DNA of 64,000 nt from Thiofilum sp. (lineage in GTDB: Bacteria > Pseudomonadota > Gammaproteobacteria > Thiotrichales > Thiotrichaceae), in contig NZ_JADJTF010000001.1 of NCBI RefSeq assembly GCF_016711335.1, forward strand, positions 2,232,001-2,296,000. Reading direction: 5' to 3'. Both the position numbers and the translations under genes were made by a program. Within the stretch, counting starts at the first letter, position 1. Each line of letters starts with the position of its first letter. The notes under the pieces are model-generated. The model did not search any database, was not told where the DNA came from, and worked only from the letters and a program-made list of their open reading frames with translations. Shown here in pieces: positions 49,127-59,027 of the stretch.

Positions 49127-51577
49127 ATGAGTGAGGATTTACAGCTTCCTACAGTTGAGGAGTTAGAGCAGCTTTATCGTGAGAAAGGAAAAGATGCTTT
49201 AGTTTGGTTTGCATGGCGCTGTGCATTGAGAGCATCTTTGGTGTTGGGAGCTAAACCACTAGAAACTATTTGGGAAAAAAACACTATAGGACATGCTTAC
49301 TCAATAATAAGAATATCTTTTATTTTATCAGATTTTGTTAAAACTTATTTTATCTTTGCCGAAGCTGCCGATGTCGCCGCTGATGCTGCTACTGACACCG
49401 CCGCCAGAGCCGCAGCCGCTGCTGCCAGAGCTGCGATTGATGCTACTGACTATGCCAATTATGCTATCAAAGCAGTTGCTGCTGCTACCAGAGCTGCTGC
49501 TGAAGCCGCCTTAGTGGTCAATTATACTGTCTACGCCACTAGAGCCACCAAAGTCACCATTGATCCCACCAAATTATCTATAATAAATGATTATCAATGG
49601 GCATTAAAACAAGATGACTTTAAGTGGCAACTAATACCTTTTTGGGATAATAAGCCTACTATCGTAGGTAAGTGGGAATCCAACCTTTTAGACAATTTAA
49701 AAGTATTAAAGCTTGATTTTCTTGCTGATGATTTAAAGAAAGTGTGGGAAGGTGAGCCGATTGGAAAACATGGCAAAAATTATTTAAAAAAATTATCAGA
49801 TACTATTACTAATGACCCCATTGCTCTACGTCGTGCTATTCTCGGTGAAGAAACCGAACAAATCCAAGCAGTACGAGTACTTTTACTAGGCTCAGGCGGC
49901 GCAGGAAAAAGCTCATTAGTAGATCGCTTGCAAGCTAATCCTATAGAACATGTGAAGCCTAGTACCAAAGGAGTTGATTACCTAAATCACCAGTCTCTAA
50001 AGTTAGAGCAAAAGCATCCTGATTTTAAATTAGAAACTAATGATCTAGACTTATACCTTTGGGATTTTGGCGGTCAAACCATTTTTCACGGTTTACACAG
50101 TGCCTTCCTCCACGAAAACTGTGTTTATGTCCTAGTAGTTGATAGCCGCCATGAGCAAGCCCCTGATGAATGGTTGCATCAAATCCGCCACTTAGCAGGC
50201 AATCAAGCCAATGTCCTGCTAATCACCAACGAATACGAAAACTGCAAAACCCAGCAAAACCAAAAACGTCTACTGCGTGAATTTCCTGATTTATTAAATG
50301 AGCAAAGCTTTTTTTATTTTTCCTGTCTTACACCAGACCTAGCTACTTTTAAAAGCTTCCTCAAAAAATTAATTCAAGTAAGCTCAGAAAGTAGGCGAGC
50401 TATATTTAAAAGTACGCTAGACATACGTGATGAGCTAAGCACTCGTTATCAATCCGAAGTGTTTTTAAATCTAGATGAAGTTGAAGAGATTATTGCTGAT
50501 AAGGTAGAAATTGAGGATTATAGACCTAGCACTTTAACGCAATTAGAACAGCTAGGTTTTATTATTCCAGCTAAAGGTGAAAAATATTGCCTTAATCCAG
50601 TATGGGTAGTCGATAATGCCTACAAATTACTGTATTCCGATGAAGTGAGAAATAATCATGGCATTATTAGCCTCAACGCTATTCGTAAAACTCTCAATTG
50701 CTCAGATAAATATCAAGCTGAAATATTAGTCCGTGATTTATTACAAGAGCGTGCGCTATGCTGTGCTATTTCTAAGAATGAATACTTCTTCCCCGACGCA
50801 GCGAGTACTGATGAGCCAGATCAAGCCACCGAAATAATTAAAAATCCTATTTTAACCCTACGCTTTGACGTGCCCTATTTACCGCTAGGCTTCCACGCCC
50901 GCCTAGTCCATAAGCTCTACAATCCCACTAAAAGCGTCACGATTCAAAACACCGAGGATATTTGGCGACAAGGCTTTATTCTCAAAGTCATCGAGCAAAA
51001 GCAAACCAAATCCCAAGCGGTCATTCATTATCTACTGCGTAAAAGTGCGATTGAAATGATATTTAATGGCGAGGTCGCGTATTTTGCTACCCTACTAGAT
51101 GAATTTTATCCTCAACTAGAAGCAGCACTAGATACCAGTGCCGCCCAGCAAAAAATAAAGATTCAAACTCTAGTCAGTGACGATGCACAAAATCTACTAG
51201 CTATTCCCTCAGGCTATAAATTGATTGATGCTCTGAAAAAAGCTAGTACTCCTAACGAAATTGCCGAACAGGTAAATAAAATGACTAAAGAAAACGCTAT
51301 TAATATAACAGCAGGTGCAGGCAGCCAGATTATTATCGGTGATGGCAATAAACAAAAAGCCAACTCTAATAATACTCAGCAGCCTGCTAGTGTCGCTGGT
51401 AGTAGTTCTAATACCGCAACCGTTACGCCTGATACTATAAAAGCAGAGCGTCGCCAACGTTTATTAACGAAGCTGAGCGATTTATATAAGCAATATGACT
51501 ACGAAACGCGAGCCGAAGAAAAAATGCGTATTAAAGTGTTACTTGATGACACACAACAAGAGTTAAACAGTTTATAA
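49127..51577 (+). CDS. ROCO-type GTPase (Roc-COR) with alanine-rich N-terminus; possible immune-like sensor
   Basis: An 816-residue protein. Residues about 78-145 are strongly alanine-rich (VAADAATDTAARAAAAA-like), likely a long helical bundle. A Ras-like Roc domain follows: P-loop GSGGAGKSS at 255-263, G3 motif DFGGQ at 313-317 and a G4-like region LLITNEYEN in place of canonical NKxD. Residues about 420-690 fit a COR-type domain. Near the C-terminus comes NITAGAGSQIIIGDGNKQK, then a Ser/Asn/Thr linker and a charged coiled-coil end (about 770-816). No TIR, kinase or nuclease effector is seen. Bacterial ROCO proteins are GTP-dependent dimers of mostly unknown role. It lies next to an insertion sequence and a Uma2-type gene. 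Confidence 0.75.
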   Translation: MSEDLQLPTVEELEQLYREKGKDALVWFAWRCALRASLVLGAKPLETIWEKNTIGHAYSIIRISFILSDFVKTYFIFAEAADVAADAATDTAARAAAAAARAAIDATDYANYAIKAVAAATRAAAEAALVVNYTVYATRATKVTIDPTKLSIINDYQWALKQDDFKWQLIPFWDNKPTIVGKWESNLLDNLKVLKLDFLADDLKKVWEGEPIGKHGKNYLKKLSDTITNDPIALRRAILGEETEQIQAVRVLLLGSGGAGKSSLVDRLQANPIEHVKPSTKGVDYLNHQSLKLEQKHPDFKLETNDLDLYLWDFGGQTIFHGLHSAFLHENCVYVLVVDSRHEQAPDEWLHQIRHLAGNQANVLLITNEYENCKTQQNQKRLLREFPDLLNEQSFFYFSCLTPDLATFKSFLKKLIQVSSESRRAIFKSTLDIRDELSTRYQSEVFLNLDEVEEIIADKVEIEDYRPSTLTQLEQLGFIIPAKGEKYCLNPVWVVDNAYKLLYSDEVRNNHGIISLNAIRKTLNCSDKYQAEILVRDLLQERALCCAISKNEYFFPDAASTDEPDQATEIIKNPILTLRFDVPYLPLGFHARLVHKLYNPTKSVTIQNTEDIWRQGFILKVIEQKQTKSQAVIHYLLRKSAIEMIFNGEVAYFATLLDEFYPQLEAALDTSAAQQKIKIQTLVSDDAQNLLAIPSGYKLIDALKKASTPNEIAEQVNKMTKENAINITAGAGSQIIIGDGNKQKANSNNTQQPASVAGSSSNTATVTPDTIKAERRQRLLTKLSDLYKQYDYETRAEEKMRIKVLLDDTQQELNSL

Positions 51578-51583
51578 GAGCAG

Positions 51584-52168
51584 TCACCCAGCACGATCTT
51601 GTAAAAATCCCCACTCAATTGCTAGATCGGGAAATAATCCCACCGCGACCGGATCAGTGAGAGGATACATCCTAGGATGGTTTGCATATGTACCACTAGC
51701 ACCTAAGGTATACACCATCAACCATGTATCAGTGGGGTGGATAATCCAATATTCCTTCACACCATGCCGCTCATACAAACGCCGTTTAATATCCATATCT
51801 TTCAACGCAGTTGAAGGGGATAACACCTCAATAATCCAGTCAGGCGCACCGCGACAACCCTTATCGTCTAGCTTATGCGCATCACAAATAACCGCCAAAT
51901 CCGGCTGTACTGTGGTCTCGATCAACTCATCGGCTTCATTATTTGCCGGTAAGCGCACATCAAAGGGGGCAGCATAGATACTACAAGACTTACCAGAGAG
52001 ATAAGAGCGAATCTGAAAGCCTACTTCAAAGCTGACCAGTTGATGCTGACGTGAAGGCGCTGTCATGGCATAGGGGACACCCTCAAGTAATTCCCATTGT
52101 TCCTCACTAGGCCAACTCGCATAGTCACCATAAGTAAACACCAACTCTGGTTTGATAAGTGCGCTCAT
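51584..52168 (-). CDS. Uma2-family putative restriction endonuclease (DUF820)
   Basis: A 194-residue Uma2 protein with a PD-(D/E)XK-like fold. Landmarks: YGDYASWPSEEQWELLEGVPYAM, HQLVSFEVGFQIRSYL, VQPDLAVICD (Asp), GAPDWIIEVLSPST (Glu) and KRRLYERHGVKEYWIIHP (Lys), which together supply the expected acidic and lysine residues. The family is abundant and multicopy in cyanobacteria and filamentous sulfur bacteria; its biological role is unproven, with mobile or defence functions suggested. It converges on the ROCO gene, with only 6 bases between stops. Confidence 0.85.
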   Translation of the reverse strand: MSALIKPELVFTYGDYASWPSEEQWELLEGVPYAMTAPSRQHQLVSFEVGFQIRSYLSGKSCSIYAAPFDVRLPANNEADELIETTVQPDLAVICDAHKLDDKGCRGAPDWIIEVLSPSTALKDMDIKRRLYERHGVKEYWIIHPTDTWLMVYTLGASGTYANHPRMYPLTDPVAVGLFPDLAIEWGFLQDRAG

Positions 52169-52323
52169 TATGCTTATCTCTTAATATGATCTGACCCTAG
52201 TATAGCAAAATCTCCTCATACACCTAAGCCCTAGACTCTCCACACCATTTCCTTATCCACTACGTGACCTCTGCATTGCTTTAATGCACACTATGGCGCT
52301 TTCTTGTCTGGACAAATACTAGA

Positions 52324-53880
52324 ATGAGTCGATTATTGCGTTCTGGCGCGGTGATTAGTGCTATGACTATGATTTCGCGCATTATGGGGCTAATACGTGA
52401 TCAGGTCGTAGCACGCTATTTCCCTGTGGATGGGGCAACGGATGCGTTTTTTGTAGCCTTTAAAATACCTAATTTGCTGCGGCGCATGTTTGCTGAGGGT
52501 GCTTTTTCGCTCGCCTTTGTGCCTATTTTGTCGGAATACAAAGAAACCAAAAGCCGTGAAGCATTACAAGATTTAATCGATCATGTGGCGGGGGCATTAG
52601 CGCTAATTTTATTTGTGGTAACACTCATCGGTATAGTCGCAGCGCCCTTATTGATTTGGGTTTTTGCTCCGGGCTTTGGTTCACAGCCAGAGGCTCAACC
52701 TGAGTTAGCTGCCGATTTATTGCGCATTACTTTTCCGTATATTTTATTTATTTCATTAGCAGCCCTAGTTACGGGTATTCTCAATACCTTTAGCAAATTT
52801 GCGATTCCAGCGCTCACTCCGGTATTGCTGAATATTATTATGATTATTGCCGCCATTTGGGCAGCTCCTTATTTTGAGCAGCCTATTATGGCATTAGCGT
52901 GGGGGGTATTTTTTGCAGGTATTGCCCAATTAGTGTTTCAATTGCCCACGCTTTATAAACTTGGTCTTATGCCTAAATTTAAATTTAAGCGGGTGCATGA
53001 AGGCGTGTCACGCATTATGAAACTGATGCTACCCGCTATTTTTGGCTCTTCCGTAGCGCAGCTTAATTTGCTCCTGAATACTATTATTGCCTCTTATTTA
53101 GTGGTGGGGAGTGTGAGTTGGCTCTATTTTTCGGATCGCTTTGTCGAATTACCGCTAGCGATTATTGGTGTTGCGATTGGCACGGTGATTTTGCCTAGAC
53201 TTTCGAGTAATCATGCTACCAAAAACGAGAGTGAATTTCGTCAGACCTTAGATTGGGCGTTAAAATTGGGGCTGATTATTGCTTTGCCTGCGACCGTGGG
53301 TTTAATTTTATTAGCTGAACCCATTTTAGCCACAGTGATGATGTATGGCGCTTATACTTGGCGCGATGTAGAAATGTCAGGATTGAGTTTAATGACCTAT
53401 GCCTTGGGTTTGCCCGCTTTTATTTTGGTCAAATTGCTCGCACCCGGATTTTATTCGCGCCAAGATACTAAGACTCCGGTGCGTATCGGGGTGATTGCAG
53501 TCGTGTCGAATATGGTTTTTAACTTAGTGATTGTACTGCCGTGGTATTGGTCGGGTTGGGTAGGAGCGCATGCGGGTTTAGCTTTAGCGACGGCCTTAGC
53601 AGGGTTTGTCAATGCGGGTTTACTCTATCGGGCGTTAAGACGCGATCAAGTACTGAGCACCTCAACTGGATGGTCTAAGTATTTGGTGCAATTATTAGCC
53701 GCTTGTGTGGTCTCAGGCTTAGCCGTGTGGTTACTAATGCCTGTTGAAACGTGGTGGCAAAGTGCTTCTGCGTTACATCGCATTGGAGCGTTGAGCGGAT
53801 TAGTGGTCGTTTCATTAGTCAGTTATGTTCTGACATTACAGTTAGTTGGCGTTAAGCTCAGGCAGATGTTAGCCCGCTAA
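52324..53880 (+). CDS. murJ: Lipid II flippase MurJ
   Basis: A 518-residue MurJ (MviN) protein of the MOP superfamily with about 14 membrane helices. The N-terminus SRLLRSGAVISAMTMISRIMGLIRD and RRMFAEGAFSLAFVPIL are family signatures; LYFSDRFVELPLAIIGVAIGTVILP is also conserved. It moves lipid II across the inner membrane for peptidoglycan synthesis and is essential. Length matches E. coli (511). It stands as a single gene, about 155 bases from the divergent Uma2-type gene, and marks the return from accessory to core sequence. Confidence 0.95.
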   Translation: MSRLLRSGAVISAMTMISRIMGLIRDQVVARYFPVDGATDAFFVAFKIPNLLRRMFAEGAFSLAFVPILSEYKETKSREALQDLIDHVAGALALILFVVTLIGIVAAPLLIWVFAPGFGSQPEAQPELAADLLRITFPYILFISLAALVTGILNTFSKFAIPALTPVLLNIIMIIAAIWAAPYFEQPIMALAWGVFFAGIAQLVFQLPTLYKLGLMPKFKFKRVHEGVSRIMKLMLPAIFGSSVAQLNLLLNTIIASYLVVGSVSWLYFSDRFVELPLAIIGVAIGTVILPRLSSNHATKNESEFRQTLDWALKLGLIIALPATVGLILLAEPILATVMMYGAYTWRDVEMSGLSLMTYALGLPAFILVKLLAPGFYSRQDTKTPVRIGVIAVVSNMVFNLVIVLPWYWSGWVGAHAGLALATALAGFVNAGLLYRALRRDQVLSTSTGWSKYLVQLLAACVVSGLAVWLLMPVETWWQSASALHRIGALSGLVVVSLVSYVLTLQLVGVKLRQMLAR

Positions 53881-53996
53881 TGACCAGAGAGTCTGCTATA
53901 CTAGCGCAATCTATCAATTTAAAATTACCTTAAATAAAGTTGTGTCTAATGATCATGTGGATCTAGACCAACACTAAACATTCAGTGGAGATATAA

Positions 53997-55682
53997 ATGA
54001 GTAAAGCAGCCTATTTGTTAGCGCTTCCAGTAGTGGTCGCTGCCGCTTGGGGGGGAAGTACATGGTATGTGGGTCAACAAACCAAAGGTGTCATGGACGA
54101 GTTCATTAAAAAGAATAATGAATTAAATAGCGTACATGGTTTGCAACAAGAAGTAGTTAGTTATGATCAGGGCTTTTTAAACTCCAAAGCAGTGATTAAA
54201 TTAAATATGACTCAGCCACCCTTTAATGAGTTGGTCAAAGATTTAAGGTTTAATGCCGAGATTAAAAATGGACCGGTATTAATGGGAGATGGGGGAATTG
54301 GTACAGGTTTATCTCGTTGGATTATTACGCTGGATCAAGAGTCGATTCAAGATGCCACTATTAAGTCAGCAGTGAAAGAAGCCTTTGGGGGTAAAGATCC
54401 GTTTGTAGGCACGATGGATATTGGTTTTGGTAATAACTACGACAGTAAAGTCGTGGTAAACCCCATTAGTTATAAAGCTGATGGTAATGATTTAAGTTTT
54501 GCGGGCGCTACCATTACAGGTACAGGTAATGCAGATGAGTACACTGGTAAAGCTAAATTAGAAGGCGGCGAGTTTAAAGCGACTTTAGAGGATGGCACGG
54601 TCATTACCGCACCTAAAACGACCGCTGATGTGGATATGACTGGATTGGTGGGTTCTAGCCTATTAGGCACTATGCAGTTTAAATCCAGCCAAGTGAGTTT
54701 TAAAACTAAAGATATGCCCGAAATTAGTCTGGATTTAGGTGTTGATACTAAGTCCGATAAAGTCGATCAGGTACTTAATGGTACAGTAGGGTTTAGTGCT
54801 ACCAATATTAAAGGTGTGCCTGAGGACATGCTCAGCAATGCTCGCTATGACCTCGCTTATAATGATTTTAAGGTTGAGGGTATTGAAGAGTTAACAAAGC
54901 TGCAAAATGAATTGCAGAATGTGCAGTCTCAAATTGATTTTAATGACGCCAATACCGAAACGCCCGAAGGTCAGAAAAAGACGATGGAGCTATTTGGTAA
55001 GATTCAAGAAATTGGCGGCAAAATGATGGAAACGGCATTTACCAAAATGCTGGTGGCAGATAAAAGCCGTCTGACACAAAAAATTGCTCTCGATAATCCC
55101 AAAGGTAAAACCCAATTAGATATTGATCTCACCTATCATGGCGGCGATAAAGTCCCCACTATGAATGATCTAATGATGCAAACCTTTAGTGCTGAACAAT
55201 GGGCGAATTTAGTGCGTGGCTCAGTGATTCTCAATGCAGATAAAGCTATGTTGCCCCCCATTGCCGGAATGATGCTTATGCAGCCAGTGGAGCAAGGTTT
55301 ACTAGAGGATAGCGCTAATCAATATAAGCTCAATCTCAAACTCAATGGTGAGCAAGTAGAACTTAATGGCAAGGCTATGCCTATTATGGAGTTATTCACC
55401 AAAGTAGTAGGCGGTGCTGGAGCGGCTCCTGCGGCTGAAGGGGAGGAGGAACTTCCTGAGATGTCGAGTGAAGGGGTAACAGCCGCTGAGTTAGAGTCTT
55501 TAGGCGTGCCTGCTGATATTGCCAAAGAAATGGAGGCAAATGGTTTAACCCCAGAGATCATGAAGAAGCTAGAGGATAATAAAGATATTAGCCCTGAAGT
55601 GTTAGAGATGATGCGCCAGTTACAGCAAATGCAACAAGGCACAGAAGGGACAGCGCCTGACCAACCCGCTCCGGCACAATAA
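53997..55682 (+). CDS. YdgA-like DUF945 family protein
   Basis: A 561-residue protein with an N-terminal membrane anchor or uncleaved signal (AAYLLALPVVVAAAWGGSTWYVG), then a long beta-rich region with features of the DUF945/YdgA family: VVSYDQGFLNSKAVIKL, GPVLMGDGGIGTG, and later YHGGDKVPTMNDLM. The C-terminal 90 residues (about 470-561) are an acidic, Pro/Gln/Met-rich tail with a helical AAELESLGVPADIAKEME segment, longer than in E. coli YdgA. Probably periplasmic and membrane-anchored; function unknown. GGAG lies 9 bases before the start. Confidence 0.8.
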   Translation: MSKAAYLLALPVVVAAAWGGSTWYVGQQTKGVMDEFIKKNNELNSVHGLQQEVVSYDQGFLNSKAVIKLNMTQPPFNELVKDLRFNAEIKNGPVLMGDGGIGTGLSRWIITLDQESIQDATIKSAVKEAFGGKDPFVGTMDIGFGNNYDSKVVVNPISYKADGNDLSFAGATITGTGNADEYTGKAKLEGGEFKATLEDGTVITAPKTTADVDMTGLVGSSLLGTMQFKSSQVSFKTKDMPEISLDLGVDTKSDKVDQVLNGTVGFSATNIKGVPEDMLSNARYDLAYNDFKVEGIEELTKLQNELQNVQSQIDFNDANTETPEGQKKTMELFGKIQEIGGKMMETAFTKMLVADKSRLTQKIALDNPKGKTQLDIDLTYHGGDKVPTMNDLMMQTFSAEQWANLVRGSVILNADKAMLPPIAGMMLMQPVEQGLLEDSANQYKLNLKLNGEQVELNGKAMPIMELFTKVVGGAGAAPAAEGEEELPEMSSEGVTAAELESLGVPADIAKEMEANGLTPEIMKKLEDNKDISPEVLEMMRQLQQMQQGTEGTAPDQPAPAQ

Positions 55683-55723
55683 TCTAGTTAGCCAGTTCGC
55701 TTGAGGTCGGTTTGCTTTAAACC

Positions 55724-55758
55724 ATAAGGGTGCTTGATTTTAATCATAACACCCTTAT
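55724..55758 (+). terminator. Stem-loop after the YdgA-like gene
   Basis: ATAAGGGTG pairs with CACCCTTAT across 17 bases that include a smaller GATT/AATC hairpin. No T-run follows (CTTATGG), so it may be a weak terminator or a leader structure for the thioredoxin-family gene that starts 41 bases later. Confidence 0.4.
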
Positions 55759-55798
55759 CTTATGGGGAACTCTTCACACTTACAGGATTAAGGACGTT

Positions 55799-56665
55799 AT
55801 GGCGGATTCACCTTTTATTTTTGAAGCTAATGAAAGTAACTTTGAGCAGGTAATGCAACACTCGCATCGAGTACTGGTGTTAGTCGATTTTTGGGCGGAG
55901 TGGTGTCAGCCATGCAAAACCTTAATGCCTATTTTGAGCAAGATTGTTAATGACTTACAGGGGCAAGTCATTATGGTTAAGGTCAATAGTGACCAAAACC
56001 AAAATCTAGCGGCACAATTTGGCGTGCGTAGCATCCCGACTGTGAAATTCATTAAAGGTGGCAAGGTTGTTGATGAGTTTATGGGCGTGCAACCCGCTGA
56101 AAAAATTCAGCAAATGATTAAAAAGCATCGTATTCGCCCCACTGAACCTTATCGCCAACAAGCCTTAGCCCTTTATCAAGCGGGCGAGGTCGATAATGCC
56201 CTTAACTTACTACAACAAGTGTTACAGCATGAGCCAGATTTTGCTGAGGCTAAAGCCGATTTAGCTACTATGCTACTAGCCCAAGAGCAAATAGACGCTG
56301 CTGAAGTGTTAGTGAGTGACATTCCCGAAGGTGAAATTCCAGCCGATCAACTCAATCAGCTAAAAGCCGATATTCGTTTAGCTAAATTGCAACAAGCCGC
56401 TGATAATCTAGATACCTCAGCGCTAGAAGCACGGATTCAAGCGAATGCTCAAGATTGGGACGCCTATTTAGAGTTGGCCCAAGTTTTAATTGCGCACGGT
56501 GAGTATGAGCAAGGATTAGAAAACTATTTGGTTGTGATGCGTAAAAATCCGACTTATAACGAAGGCGCAGGGCGTAAAGGTTTATTGAGTACTTTAGAGC
56601 TATTAGGTCCTAAAAATCCTTTAGTGAAAAAGTATCGCAGTAAAATGTTTTCATTATTATATTAA
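55799..56665 (+). CDS. cnoX: Thioredoxin-TPR co-chaperone CnoX (YbbN)
   Basis: A 288-residue protein with an N-terminal thioredoxin domain (about residues 1-110) and TPR-like helical repeats (about 115-285), the layout of CnoX/YbbN. The thioredoxin site is WAEWCQPCKTL, with both cysteines, unlike E. coli CnoX, which lacks the first one, so real redox activity is likely; GVRSIPTVKF holds the cis-proline. It protects clients from oxidation and works with GroEL/DnaK. ATG 55799 (MADSPFIFEA) follows AAGGA by 4 bases; the frame is open 23 codons upstream without a better start. Confidence 0.9.
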   Translation: MADSPFIFEANESNFEQVMQHSHRVLVLVDFWAEWCQPCKTLMPILSKIVNDLQGQVIMVKVNSDQNQNLAAQFGVRSIPTVKFIKGGKVVDEFMGVQPAEKIQQMIKKHRIRPTEPYRQQALALYQAGEVDNALNLLQQVLQHEPDFAEAKADLATMLLAQEQIDAAEVLVSDIPEGEIPADQLNQLKADIRLAKLQQAADNLDTSALEARIQANAQDWDAYLELAQVLIAHGEYEQGLENYLVVMRKNPTYNEGAGRKGLLSTLELLGPKNPLVKKYRSKMFSLLY

Positions 56666-56786
56666 TGTTTGATTGCCTAGTTGGAGTGCCTGCCTAGGTG
56701 CTCCAAGGCTAATACTCACTCTTTAAGTAATCTACTATTCCAGCCTGTTTCACTAGAGCACTATCCAGCCGCATGCAAGGATCATT

Positions 56787-59027
56787 ATGAATTACGAAGG
56801 TATTGAAACGCTGCCATTGCAGGTATTCACGGAAAAAGCCTACCTTGACTATTCCATGTATGTCATTTTGGATCGGGCCTTGCCACATATTGGCGATGGA
56901 TTAAAACCCGTACAGCGGCGTATTGTTTATGCCATGTCCGAGCTGGGACTGAATGCGACTGCTAAATATAAAAAATCAGCGCGTACTGTGGGGGATGTAT
57001 TAGGTAAATTTCATCCACATGGTGATTCCGCCTGTTATGAGGCGATGGTGTTGATGGCGCAACCGTTTTCCTATCGTTATACCCTTGTGGATGGGCAGGG
57101 CAACTGGGGTTCACCAGACGATCCTAAGTCCTTCGCAGCGATGCGCTACACTGAGTCGCGTTTATCACCTTATGCCAAGATCTTATTGCAAGAACTAGGG
57201 CAGGGGACGGTCGATTGGACACCTAATTTTGATGGTACTCTAGAAGAACCGAGTTTATTACCCGCTCGTGTGCCTAATATTTTATTAAATGGTGCAACGG
57301 GTATTGCGGTGGGGATGTCGACCGATATTCCGCCGCATAATCTGCATGAAATCGTACAAGCCTGTGTGCATTTATTAGATTACCCCGATGCCACGATTGA
57401 GGAGTTATGCCAGTACGTATTAGCGCCCGATTTTCCTACTGAAGCTGAAATTATTACCCCCAAGCGTGAGCTAATTCAGCTTTATGAAAAAGGCTATGGC
57501 TCGTTACGCCAACGGGCTAAGTGGGAACTAGAGGACGGCGATATTGTGATTACTGCGCTGCCCTATCAGGTATCGGGGAGCAAAATATTAGAGCAAATTG
57601 CCCAACAAATGCAGGCTAAAAAGCTCCCTATGGTCGAGGATTTACGCGATGAATCGGATCATGAACAGCCCACGCGTTTAGTCATAGTGCCGCGCTCGAA
57701 TCGAGTCGATGTAGAGCAATTAATGCTACATCTGTTTGCGACCACCGACTTAGAGCGTAGTTATCGCGTTAATATGAATATGATTGGTTTAAGTGGTCGC
57801 CCTGAAACCAAAAACTTATTAACTATCTTGCAAGAATGGCTGCAATTTCGCCGTACTACCGTCACTAAGCGCCTTAATTGGCGTTTAGATAAGGTAGAAA
57901 AACGCTTACATATTTTAGATGGCCTACTGATTGCCTTTTTGAATATTGATGAAGTCATTGCGATTATTCGTAAAGAAGATAATCCCAAACCGGTTCTAAT
58001 GAAACGCTTTGAGCTAAGTGATATCCAAGCCGAAGCTATTTTAGAGCTGAAATTACGTCATTTAGCTAAACTGGAAGAGGTCAAAATTCGCGGCGAGCAA
58101 AAAGAGCTGGATAAAGAACGCAAACAACTTTTAAAACTATTAGGCTCAGCTAAAGAGTTGACTAAATTAATTCGCCGCGAATTAGAAGAGGATGCCAAGT
58201 TATACGGCGATGAGCGCCGTTCTCCACTCAATGTCTCTAAAGCAGCACAAGCGCTGGATGAGGCGGCACTGACTCCTTCAGAACCTGTGACCGTAGTACT
58301 GTCAAAAATGGGTTGGGTACGTGCTGCCAAAGGGCACGAGATTGATCCTAGCACTCTCAGCTATAAGCAAGGCGATGAGTTCCTGACCTCAGAACGCGGA
58401 CGCTCTAATCAAACCGTAGTATTTTTAGACAACACAGGGCGTACCTATTCGGCTCCAGCCCATACTTTACCCTCAGCTCGAACTCAAGGTGAGCCATTAA
58501 GTGGGCGCTTTAGTTTTCCTCCACAAGCTCAAGTGATTGCCGCACTGATGGGGCGAGATGACGATCACTATGTGATGTACTCGAATCACGGCTATGGATT
58601 TGTGTGTCCTTTGAGCGAGCTATATAGCAAGGTCAAGGCCGGTAAAGTAGTAGTCACCACAGGTGAGGGTGCACAAGTCTTACCTCCTTTGAAGATAACC
58701 GATTTAGCCACGAGTCGTTTAGCTCTTGCTACCTCGGCTGGATATTTATTGATAATACCGCTTACTGAGTTACCGCTATTAAATAAAGGTAAGGGCAATA
58801 AATTAATTAATATCAATCCAGAAGCGTTAAAGTCGGGTCAAGAAACAGTCATTAAAGCGTGTTTATTAGCTGAACATGAAACATTAGTGGTACAGGCAGG
58901 GGCTAAATTTAAAACAATAAAACCAACGGAACAGGTGGAATATCAAGGTGCTCGCGGGCTGCGTGGTAAGCTACTAGCCCGTGGATACCAAAGTGTTACT
59001 GCTTTGGAGATCGTCAATAAAGGATAA
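56787..59027 (+). CDS. parC: DNA topoisomerase IV subunit A
   Basis: A 746-residue ParC (E. coli 752). The catalytic tyrosine is Tyr121 in AAMRYTESRLSP. The quinolone-resistance region HPHGDSACYEAMV keeps Ser81 and Glu85, the susceptible residues. GVGMSTDIPPHNLHE-type sequence (here VGMSTDIPPHNLHE) and a C-terminal beta-pinwheel (about 500-746) are present. With ParE it decatenates replicated chromosomes. It resembles ParC more than GyrA in length and lacks the longer GyrA tail. AAGGATC precedes the ATG. htpX follows after 19 bases. Confidence 0.95.
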   Translation: MNYEGIETLPLQVFTEKAYLDYSMYVILDRALPHIGDGLKPVQRRIVYAMSELGLNATAKYKKSARTVGDVLGKFHPHGDSACYEAMVLMAQPFSYRYTLVDGQGNWGSPDDPKSFAAMRYTESRLSPYAKILLQELGQGTVDWTPNFDGTLEEPSLLPARVPNILLNGATGIAVGMSTDIPPHNLHEIVQACVHLLDYPDATIEELCQYVLAPDFPTEAEIITPKRELIQLYEKGYGSLRQRAKWELEDGDIVITALPYQVSGSKILEQIAQQMQAKKLPMVEDLRDESDHEQPTRLVIVPRSNRVDVEQLMLHLFATTDLERSYRVNMNMIGLSGRPETKNLLTILQEWLQFRRTTVTKRLNWRLDKVEKRLHILDGLLIAFLNIDEVIAIIRKEDNPKPVLMKRFELSDIQAEAILELKLRHLAKLEEVKIRGEQKELDKERKQLLKLLGSAKELTKLIRRELEEDAKLYGDERRSPLNVSKAAQALDEAALTPSEPVTVVLSKMGWVRAAKGHEIDPSTLSYKQGDEFLTSERGRSNQTVVFLDNTGRTYSAPAHTLPSARTQGEPLSGRFSFPPQAQVIAALMGRDDDHYVMYSNHGYGFVCPLSELYSKVKAGKVVVTTGEGAQVLPPLKITDLATSRLALATSAGYLLIIPLTELPLLNKGKGNKLININPEALKSGQETVIKACLLAEHETLVVQAGAKFKTIKPTEQVEYQGARGLRGKLLARGYQSVTALEIVNKG

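Noticed and set aside
49358..49560. GCC/GCT-rich stretch in the ROCO gene that could be a simple DNA repeat.
   Set aside because: The codons vary (GCC, GCT, GCA, GCG with interspersed Asp, Thr, Arg, Tyr codons) and there is no fixed repeat unit; it reads as an alanine-rich protein segment.
56681..56706. TTGGAG ... CTCCAA hairpin after cnoX as an intrinsic terminator.
   Set aside because: Stem is interrupted and no T-run follows; it may be a terminator aided by other factors, but the sequence alone does not support the call.
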